Shown: positions 1 to 5,768 of the stretch, in pieces | Layout: every line of letters starts with the position of its first letter | Numbering within the stretch: position 1 is the first letter of the stretch | Assembly (NCBI GenBank): GCA_947373075.1 | Contig: CANBWF010000032.1 | Location: forward strand, 1 to 12,925 | Reading direction: 5' to 3' | Length of the DNA: 12,925 nt | Origin: Actinomycetota bacterium | GTDB taxonomy: Bacteria > Actinomycetota > Actinomycetes > S36-B12 > UBA5976 | Notes under the pieces: model-generated | Seen by the model: only the letters and a program-made list of their open reading frames with translations | Told to the model about the DNA's origin: nothing | Database searches by the model: none | Translations under genes and position numbers: made by a program

Positions 1-478
1 TGGACTCGTAAAACCAAGGTTGCACATAATTTGTTTGAAGCGCTGATCCACGCTTGACCAAACCAAATACGTAAACGCCGTCAACAGGCGAACCCAGCGC
101 CTTGTCTCCATCGAATTTAATCGAAAAAGAATTTGGCTTTGTCGAGGACGGCGTATTTATTAGCACTGAAATATCTGGGTGAGTAGTTCCTTGACTTAAA
201 TGCGGGTCAGCTAGCACTTGCGCCAACTCACTTCGAGTTTTTAATGGGCCAAAAGTAACCAAATCTAAGTGCGTATTTTTCTGTGGCATTGCTGCGGTAA
301 ATGATCCATTGATTTCTACCGCATGCTTTTTACCTGATGCGCTGTTGGTTACTTGTACTGAGTTGATCGTCAACTCTTCATCTATGGCCTGGGCTGGAAT
401 TGCAAATGCACCACTTAACAGTGCAATAAAGGTGGTGCAAAGAAGGTTACGGATTACCAATGTCGCCTTGCGACTCAT
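1..478 (-). CDS. Secreted DUF6049-like protein, N-terminal part (runs off left edge)
   Basis: I translated this gene by hand; it stays open from ATG at 478 to the window edge, giving about 159 residues. The start is a clear Sec signal peptide: basic n-region (MSRK, R10), hydrophobic stretch around residues 11-28, and a likely signal peptidase I site after AQA (residue 31). The mature part is a Ser/Thr-rich beta-type sequence with no catalytic motif I recognise. A GAGGAG sequence lies 14 bases before the ATG, rather far, so an in-frame GTG at 493 cannot be excluded. It is divergent from pcnA with a 79-base gap. In Mycobacterium and other actinobacteria a large DUF6049 envelope protein (Rv3909 type) sits next to pcnA and upstream of murJ, so this is probably that family. 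The family call rests mainly on context and on the secreted N-terminus. Confidence 0.68.
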   Translation of the reverse strand, partial: MSRKATLVIRNLLCTTFIALLSGAFAIPAQAIDEELTINSVQVTNSASGKKHAVEINGSFTAAMPQKNTHLDLVTFGPLKTRSELAQVLADPHLSQGTTHPDISVLINTPSSTKPNSFSIKFDGDKALGSPVDGVYVFGLVKRGSALQTNYVQPWFYES

Positions 479-557
479 CTGATAATCACTCACTCCTCAA
501 GAATACTTGGCGCGCATGCATCTCAATGCCCGCGCAACATTTAGGCTAGGAAGCGCG

Positions 558-1997
558 ATGAATCAATCACCCGAACTAATAGCTACTTCAGTAGTAACCC
601 AGGCGCTGGGTCAGATGTCTGATGTGATGGCACTGGGTCAGTTATTCGCTGATTCAGGTTTCGAGTGCGCGCTTGTTGGTGGGCCAGTTCGTGACCTCAT
701 TTTGGACCGCAAAATCAAGGATTTAGATTTCACCACAAATGCAACCCCCGCCGAGATGCTGGAGTTTCTGACTCCTTGGGCCGATACGGTTTGGGACATT
801 GGAATTGAGTTTGGCACTATCGGAGTACGCCGTGGATCATTCATGGCTGAAATCACCACATATAGGTCTGAGAAGTATGACGAAACCAGCCGCAAGCCAG
901 TAGTTGCGTTCGGTGAATCACTGGCCGATGACCTCATTCGTCGCGATTTCACAATTAACGCCATGGCCGTGCGTATCCCTGAACTTGAGTTTATTGACTT
1001 ACACGGTGGTGTCAGCGATTTATTGCGTCGCCTTATTCGTACTCCGCGCGAAGCCGAACTATCTTTTTCGGATGATCCACTGCGGATGATGCGAGCAGCT
1101 CGCTTTGCCAGCCAGTTGGGCTTCACCCCAGTAGCAGACGTAATAATTGCAGCCACTGATATGGCACAGCGACTAGAAATTGTTTCGGCCGAGCGCATTT
1201 CAGATGAGCTTTCTAAATTGCTACTTGGAGAATTTCCAACTGCTGGTTTAGAAATCCTTGAAGGCACAACATTAGCGAATTACATTTTGCCCGAATTGCC
1301 TGCTCTGCAACTTGAGATTGATGAACACCACAGGCATAAAGATGTGTACGAGCACAGCCTGCAAGTTCTCCAGCAGGCGATAGATCTGGAAACTACGCAT
1401 GAACCGGCCTGCGAACCCGATCTTGTTTTGCGCCTCGCCGCTCTGTTACACGACATCGGTAAACCAAAAACGCGAAAGTTTGAATCTGGCGGTGGCGTTA
1501 GTTTCCATCATCATGAAGTTGTTGGCGCCAAGATTGCCCGCAAGCGGTTAATAGCGCTTCGTTATCCAAACGATGTTATTGATTCAGTCTGTAAATTGAT
1601 TGAATTACATTTGCGCTTCCATGGTTACGGCCAAGGTCAGTGGACTGATTCTGCAGTACGCAGGTATGTGCGTGACGCTGGTGATGAACTAGTGCGACTG
1701 CACAAATTGACTCGAGCTGATTGCACCACACGTAACCAACGTAGAGCGCTAATTTTGGCAACAACTTACGACGATTTAGAACAGCGCATTGCTGTGCTAT
1801 CCGAGCAAGAGGAACTTCAGGCAATGCGGCCCGATTTAGATGGCGCACAGATTATGGAGATTTTGGGTATCTCGCCTGGCCCACAAGTGGGCAAGGCGTA
1901 CAACTATCTACTAAATTGTCGATTAGATGAAGGCCCGTTGGGTTACGACGCTGCCGTTTCGCGCCTGCTTAGCTGGTGGCAAGACCAACAGCATTAA
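558..1997 (+). CDS. pcnA: CCA tRNA nucleotidyltransferase
   Basis: Adds or repairs the 3' CCA end of tRNAs in the cytoplasm using CTP and ATP. The ATG at 558 gives 479 residues, usual for the actinobacterial family. The nucleotidyltransferase head has the GG motif (LVGGPVRD, about residues 40-46) and the metal-binding DLD (D55, D57). The class II signature RRDFTINAM follows at about 128-136, then DDPLRMMRAARF near 172-183. A C-terminal HD phosphohydrolase domain is visible as LLHDIGKP (HD at 298-299) and a histidine-rich FHHHEVVGA segment. The frame is open upstream to TTG 507, but AGGAAG at 548-553 favours ATG 558; ATG 516 has no ribosome site. It is divergent from the secreted protein and converges on the MFS gene, the two stops overlapping in one TTAA. 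Despite the symbol, a pure poly(A) polymerase is less likely because actinobacterial homologues are CCA enzymes. Confidence 0.93.
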   Translation: MNQSPELIATSVVTQALGQMSDVMALGQLFADSGFECALVGGPVRDLILDRKIKDLDFTTNATPAEMLEFLTPWADTVWDIGIEFGTIGVRRGSFMAEITTYRSEKYDETSRKPVVAFGESLADDLIRRDFTINAMAVRIPELEFIDLHGGVSDLLRRLIRTPREAELSFSDDPLRMMRAARFASQLGFTPVADVIIAATDMAQRLEIVSAERISDELSKLLLGEFPTAGLEILEGTTLANYILPELPALQLEIDEHHRHKDVYEHSLQVLQQAIDLETTHEPACEPDLVLRLAALLHDIGKPKTRKFESGGGVSFHHHEVVGAKIARKRLIALRYPNDVIDSVCKLIELHLRFHGYGQGQWTDSAVRRYVRDAGDELVRLHKLTRADCTTRNQRRALILATTYDDLEQRIAVLSEQEELQAMRPDLDGAQIMEILGISPGPQVGKAYNYLLNCRLDEGPLGYDAAVSRLLSWWQDQQH

Positions 1998-3340
1998 GTT
2001 GCTATTTTCGCTTGCTTGATTTCTCGAATTAGATAAGCACATCCAACGAATGTGACAGCAATTGTCGCGCTACTTAACGCGGAATACTTTTGCAGAGCTG
2101 GGATAAGTGCAAAAGCAGAAATACCCAACACCAATGCCCCATTTAGCAACATGTCAAAAATAGAAAACACTCGCCCGCGTTGCGCGTCATCGATGGTTGC
2201 TTGAATTGTTGTATCTGCATTTATCTTTAGGAACTGCCCAGTGAACGCGATAGTAAGTGCAGCAATGCAGACTGAAACTAGTGATGCAATCTGGATCGCG
2301 ATAGCAACAATGGGCAGGCAAGCGATACATGATGTGATGCTGGCTAGGCGCAAGTGTGCCTGTCGAATAACGCGGTGTCCCTCATGGTCTGGTTCAGAAA
2401 GCAAGAACACGCTGATCATCGCCGCAATAAATGCGCCAAGTGCTGCGCTACCTGCACATGCACCAAAGTCTGAAATTGAGTTCGTGACTTTGCCGGCTGA
2501 ACTCCAAGTGGTTCGCGAAAGAATTAATGCGTAGATAGTTGTAATACCGAAGGCGAATCTTTGCAGTGACGCAGCGTAGATACTGTTGCGCGCACTCGTT
2601 GATTCGCGCAGAGTTTTTAAGCCAATGTAGAGGTCATGAATTGAAGTTTTGAAGTGGTGGCTGACCTTACCTGAGACACCTGTTGGACCCAATACCATTT
2701 TTGGCTTTATGCGGGTAGCCAAGTAACCAGCTATGAGTGTGCATAGTGCGCCAATCAGAATCAACAACGAGTTCGCGCGGTCTGAGCTTCCGAAAAAGTG
2801 TTGCGCACCGATGCCAAGACCGGCAGCAATGGCTGCACTAGTAGTGCCCAAAGTTGGGAATAATGCATTTGCTGTTACTAAATTTTCTCGGGTTACAACA
2901 TGGGGAACACTGGCAGCCAAACACGCTTGGATAAAGCGGTTTGCGCCCAAGCTAGTCAGGACTAACCCGGCAAGCAAGGCATTTTGCCCATGGTTTAACA
3001 CGACCAGACAAATTGAGAGCATCAGAACACAGCGCAGTATGTTCGACCAAAGCAAGATTTGTTGGCGTGACCATCGATCGATGAAGACGCCAACGAATGG
3101 TCCGACTATTGAATATGGCACTAACAAAATTGCGAAAGCTACTGCAATTCCGGTGGCACTGTTTTGTCTCTCGGGTGAAAAAAGGACAAATGAAGTTAAT
3201 GCAGTTTGCAGCAGCCCATCACCAGATTGTCCAGAGATACGAACTGATAGAAGAAGCCTGGCGTTGCGAACTTGAAAAATGCGGACAATCCGCTTTATCG
3301 CTTCAGTCATCTTTTTGGCCGCCAGCTTCATTGATTTCAT
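1994..3340 (-). CDS. MFS transporter, probable drug/metabolite efflux permease
   Basis: An integral membrane protein with about 12 hydrophobic segments. From ATG 3340 it has 448 residues, normal for the major facilitator superfamily. The loop between helices 2 and 3 carries a motif-A-like GVFIDRWSRQQ (about residues 84-94). The second half has AQRGRVFSIFDMLLNG (from about 386), typical of the MFS_3/EntS-like branch. Several basic residues precede helix 1. The frame is open upstream to 3415, but that start lies inside the ino1 terminator hairpin and is not credible. ATG 3340 lacks a strong ribosome site; ATG 3310 (438 residues) is possible. An MFS gene next to ino1 is also seen, from memory, in Streptomyces. 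The substrate is unknown, and inositol transport cannot be inferred from position alone. The stop overlaps that of convergent pcnA. Confidence 0.85.
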   Translation of the reverse strand: MKSMKLAAKKMTEAIKRIVRIFQVRNARLLLSVRISGQSGDGLLQTALTSFVLFSPERQNSATGIAVAFAILLVPYSIVGPFVGVFIDRWSRQQILLWSNILRCVLMLSICLVVLNHGQNALLAGLVLTSLGANRFIQACLAASVPHVVTRENLVTANALFPTLGTTSAAIAAGLGIGAQHFFGSSDRANSLLILIGALCTLIAGYLATRIKPKMVLGPTGVSGKVSHHFKTSIHDLYIGLKTLRESTSARNSIYAASLQRFAFGITTIYALILSRTTWSSAGKVTNSISDFGACAGSAALGAFIAAMISVFLLSEPDHEGHRVIRQAHLRLASITSCIACLPIVAIAIQIASLVSVCIAALTIAFTGQFLKINADTTIQATIDDAQRGRVFSIFDMLLNGALVLGISAFALIPALQKYSALSSATIAVTFVGCAYLIREIKQAKIAT

Positions 3341-3383
3341 TTTTAGCGTACCGCCGAATTGCTCAAAGTTTGGGAGCAAATGT

Positions 3384-3417
3384 GAATGGGACCTAGCCCG
3401 AAGGCTAAGTCCCATTC
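3384..3417 (-). terminator. Hairpin with UUCG loop, terminator of ino1 (minus strand)
   Basis: Arms 3384-3398 and 3403-3417 pair over 15 bp. Read on the minus strand, all pairs hold with one G-U wobble, and the loop is UUCG closed by C-G, a very stable tetraloop. On the plus strand the same site has a C-A mismatch and a CGAA loop, so the structure is optimised for minus-strand RNA. It begins 22 bases after the ino1 stop and precedes the MFS start at 3340. There is no U-tract directly after it, which is common in actinobacterial terminators. It could instead be a partial terminator or an mRNA 3'-end stabiliser. Confidence 0.75.
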
Positions 3418-3439
3418 GTAAGTTAAGGAGATTCTATAT

Positions 3440-4513
3440 TTATGCTTCGCCGTTAATGAAAGCTTCAACTTCAAGACGGCACTTGGTGTCGTCGTACTGA
3501 ACTGGTGGGCTCTTCATGAAGTAGCTTGATGCTGACAAGATTGGGCCACCAATGCCACGATCCAGAGCAATCTTTGCCGCGCGGATAGCGTCGATGATTA
3601 CACCTGCTGAGTTTGGTGAATCCCAAACTTCAAGTTTGTATTCAAGGCTCAATGGCACATCGCCGAATGCGCGACCTTCAAGGCGAACGAACGCCCACTT
3701 GCGGTCGTCAAGCCATGCAACATAGTCACTTGGACCAATGTGGACGTTACGAGCACCAATGTCATGTGACAACTGTGAAGTAACAGACTGGGTCTTTGAA
3801 ATCTTTTTGGACTCAAGACGTTCGCGTTCCAGCATGTTCATGAAGTCCATGTTCCCGCCAACGTTTAGTTGGTAGGTACGATCAACGATTACCCCGCGGT
3901 CTTCAAAAAGTTTCGCAAGTACGCGGTGTGTGATGGTTGCGCCAACCTGGCTCTTGATGTCATCGCCAACGATTGGGACCCCAGCTGCAGTGAACTTGTC
4001 TGCCCACTCTTTGGTGCTTGCAATGAAGACTGGAAGTGCGTTTACAAATGCAACTCCGGCATCAATTGCGCACTGTGCATAGAATTTTGCAGCTTCTTCT
4101 GAACCAACTGGCAAGTAACAAACTAAGACGTCTGCGCCAGAGTTCTTTAGCGCTGCAACAACATCTACTGGAGTTTCGTCTGATTCAACGACCATTTCCT
4201 GGTAGTACTTGCCTAGACCATCTAGAGTTACACCGCGCTGAACGGTTACGCCACTTGGCGGAACGTCAGCAAATTTGATGGTGTTGTTTTCGCTGGCGTG
4301 GATTGCCGAAGCTAGATCCTGGCCAACCTTTTTTGCATCCACATCAAATGCTGCAACGAACTTAACGTCACTGATGTGGTACGGACCGAACTGCACATGC
4401 ATTAGTCCTGGAACTTGTGCTTTAGGGTCAGCATCTTTGTAATACTCGACACCTTGCACTAATGATGAGGCACAGTTTCCTACACCTACGATTGCTACTT
4501 TTACTGTATTCAC
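3440..4513 (-). CDS. ino1: Inositol-3-phosphate synthase, actinobacterial type
   Basis: Converts D-glucose 6-phosphate to 1D-myo-inositol 3-phosphate through an NAD-dependent oxidation, aldol cyclisation and reduction. This is the first step toward phosphatidylinositol and, in many actinobacteria, mycothiol. The 357 residues match the short actinobacterial form. The N-terminus has a Rossmann NAD site, GVGNCASSL (residues 10-18). Active-site and tetramer segments follow: GDDIKSQVGATITHR (183-197), NVGGNMDFMNM (217-227), SKKISKTQSV (235-244) and DSPNSAGVIIDAIRAAKIA (298-316). The start is GTG at 4513 with AAGGAG eight or nine bases upstream. padR ends 13 bases before it, so the two are very likely cotranscribed and translationally close. 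A UUCG hairpin follows the stop. Regulation by the adjacent PadR protein is likely but inferred. Confidence 0.95.
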   Translation of the reverse strand: MNTVKVAIVGVGNCASSLVQGVEYYKDADPKAQVPGLMHVQFGPYHISDVKFVAAFDVDAKKVGQDLASAIHASENNTIKFADVPPSGVTVQRGVTLDGLGKYYQEMVVESDETPVDVVAALKNSGADVLVCYLPVGSEEAAKFYAQCAIDAGVAFVNALPVFIASTKEWADKFTAAGVPIVGDDIKSQVGATITHRVLAKLFEDRGVIVDRTYQLNVGGNMDFMNMLERERLESKKISKTQSVTSQLSHDIGARNVHIGPSDYVAWLDDRKWAFVRLEGRAFGDVPLSLEYKLEVWDSPNSAGVIIDAIRAAKIALDRGIGGPILSASSYFMKSPPVQYDDTKCRLEVEAFINGEA

Positions 4514-4526
4514 TGGATTAGTCTCC

Positions 4527-5135
4527 TTAACTTTCAGTGATGGTTCTTGCGATTGCTATTTTCTTACTCGAGTTACCCCGAGAAGTTTCTTGGGCACTAG
4601 CTTCTTCACGAGCAATTAGCTCGTTGAGCCAGCGCACTTCACGCTCTAATGCGTCAAGTCCGTGCTGTTGTAACTCCAAGGTGTACGTATCAAGACGTTC
4701 ACGACCTTTGGCTAAGTTCTGCTGCAGTTGATCTAAGCGTTCTTCGATTCGGCTTCTGCGACCTTGCAAGATGTGGATTCGGGTGCCACTTTCTGTCTGA
4801 CTAAACAGCGACATTCGGATGGCAAATAGTTCATCGTCCCAAGCACCAGGACCATTGTCGGCAACTAGTTCACCTAGTTGACTCTGACCAGCAGCAGTGA
4901 GTGTGTAAACAATGCGGGTGCGTTTGCGATATGGGCTGTCAGGATTGGCATCTTGTTCAGTAATCAAGCCACGTTCAACTAATGACTTGAGTGTTGGGTA
5001 CAGCGCACCAAAAGAGATTGAATTAAATAGTCCGAATACCGAAACTAAACGTTTGCGTAGTTCGTAGCCGTGAGCTGGGTTTTCGGATAGGACACCAAGC
5101 ACAGCAAGTTCTAATGCTGCTGAGCGCTTGGCCAT
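4527..5135 (-). CDS. PadR-family transcriptional regulator
   Basis: A cytoplasmic DNA-binding repressor of the PadR family, 202 residues from ATG 5135. The winged helix occupies about residues 8-85. It runs from LAVLGVLSENPAHGYEL, through SFGALYPTLKSLVERGLIT, to the wing region RTRIVYTLTAAGQSQL. The C-terminal half is a long charged coiled-coil-like dimerisation region (about 118-180), as in PadR subfamily proteins with a Vir_act_alpha_C-type tail. AAGGGA stands five bases before ATG 5135; a TTG at 5138 is the alternative. It is the first gene before ino1, with a 13-base gap, and its promoter region contains a perfect palindrome (5162-5182) that is a good autoregulatory operator candidate. 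The same padR-ino1 pair is found in Mycobacterium (Rv0047c-Rv0046c). The ligand is unknown. Confidence 0.9.
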   Translation of the reverse strand: MAKRSAALELAVLGVLSENPAHGYELRKRLVSVFGLFNSISFGALYPTLKSLVERGLITEQDANPDSPYRKRTRIVYTLTAAGQSQLGELVADNGPGAWDDELFAIRMSLFSQTESGTRIHILQGRRSRIEERLDQLQQNLAKGRERLDTYTLELQQHGLDALEREVRWLNELIAREEASAQETSRGNSSKKIAIARTITES

Positions 5136-5161
5136 CAAATTCCCTTAAATAGTGCTTTTAT

Positions 5162-5182
5162 GATGTATCAAAATGATACATC
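5162..5182. promoter_or_regulatory. Perfect 9-3-9 palindrome, candidate PadR operator
   Basis: Arms GATGTATCA (5162-5170) and TGATACATC (5174-5182) are exact inverted repeats around an AAA centre. The outer ATGT and ACAT resemble the half-sites described for PadR and LmrR operators. A further GATAC lies at 5188-5192, exactly 13 bp after the GATAC of the right arm, so a second partial site is possible. The element is 27 bases upstream of the padR start and between divergent transcription units, so it could control padR-ino1, the zinc protein-PBP pair, or both. A TAAGAT at 5185-5190 could be a plus-strand -10 but has no convincing -35. The PadR assignment is inferred from position and half-site. 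Confidence 0.62.
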
Positions 5183-5207
5183 TATAAGATACAGCAAACC
5201 GGTCTGC

Positions 5208-5242
5208 AACCCCAATCAGACGCCCCTATGGGCGTGTGGGTT
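5208..5242 (+). promoter_or_regulatory. Structured leader upstream of the DUF5318-like gene
   Basis: A core hairpin has 6-bp arms ACGCCC (5220-5225) and GGGCGT (5230-5235) with a CTAT loop. It can be enclosed by AACCC (5208-5212) pairing with GGGTT (5238-5242). A competing pairing, GTCTG (5202-5206) with CAGAC (5217-5221), would break the core stem. The element lies 55 bases before the ATG at 5297. There is no U-tract. It matches no riboswitch I can name; it may be a leader structure or simply chance pairing. Confidence 0.35.
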
Positions 5243-5296
5243 TAGAGTAACTGTGTGGCTAAGTCTGGAAATACCCCAAGTATCAAGGGATATCGC

Positions 5297-5764
5297 ATGG
5301 GCGGCAGTTTCACGACGCCACCTCGCCAAGTTCCGTACCCAGCGCAGGAAGTAGCTGATCCAACAAGACCCCGAAATGTTTTGGACTATGTTTTGTCTCG
5401 TCGCGCAGTCCTTGAGGAACTGAAGCGAAATGCGCTAATGACGGAACAGATTTGTGACGCCGATCCATATTTACTGCGGGCTGCTCAGCATCATGGTGAG
5501 CAAACCGAGCGTAAATGCCCTATTTGCGCAAAAAGTGAACTAGTTCATGTCACATATGTTTTTGGCGATGACTTGGGATACCAATCTGGCCGCGTCAAGT
5601 CTTCAACCGAGTTAACCGAAATGGCATTTGAATATGGGCATTTCCAAATCTATGTTGTTGAAGTTTGTCAGCGATGTGAATGGAACCATCTTTACCTGTC
5701 TTATGCATTAGGCGATGGCAAGCCACGTCCAATACCGCGAAAACCAAAAGATGTGTTGGAATAG
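5297..5764 (+). CDS. DUF5318-family zinc-ribbon-like protein
   Basis: A small cytoplasmic protein of unknown function, 155 residues from ATG 5297. It has two CxxC pairs, CPIC (74-77) and CQRC (124-127), spaced as in a zinc-binding fold. It also has the family-like segment CDADPYLLRAAQHHG (53-67) and VVEVCQRCEWNHLYLSYALG near the end. It resembles Rv0049 of M. tuberculosis (137 residues) in these motifs and in position beside the PBP gene. No signal peptide or membrane segment is visible. The frame is open to GTG 5255, but AAGGGA six bases before ATG 5297 decides the start. The PBP gene follows after four bases, so the two are probably coupled in translation. Linkage to the PBP suggests a role near cell-wall synthesis, but no function is known to me. 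Confidence 0.87.
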   Translation: MGGSFTTPPRQVPYPAQEVADPTRPRNVLDYVLSRRAVLEELKRNALMTEQICDADPYLLRAAQHHGEQTERKCPICAKSELVHVTYVFGDDLGYQSGRVKSSTELTEMAFEYGHFQIYVVEVCQRCEWNHLYLSYALGDGKPRPIPRKPKDVLE

Positions 5765-5768
5765 GTAA

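Noticed and set aside
507..557. N-terminal extension of pcnA to TTG 507
   Set aside because: There is no ribosome site before TTG 507 or ATG 516, while AGGAAG precedes ATG 558, where homology-like sequence begins.
638..1267. A 209-codon open frame on the minus strand inside pcnA
   Set aside because: It is Ser/Arg-rich and low in complexity and lies opposite the conserved catalytic domain of pcnA. It is a shadow frame.
2733..3275. A 180-codon open frame on the plus strand antisense to the MFS gene
   Set aside because: The protein reads as random, with many Cys, Pro and Arg and no motif. The opposite strand encodes a clear multi-helix MFS protein.
3341..3415. N-terminal extension of the MFS protein to ATG 3415
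   Set aside because: The extension falls in the ino1 terminator hairpin and encodes no membrane or family sequence.
5255..5296. GTG 5255 as start of the DUF5318-like gene
   Set aside because: It lacks a ribosome site, whereas AAGGGA stands six bases before ATG 5297.
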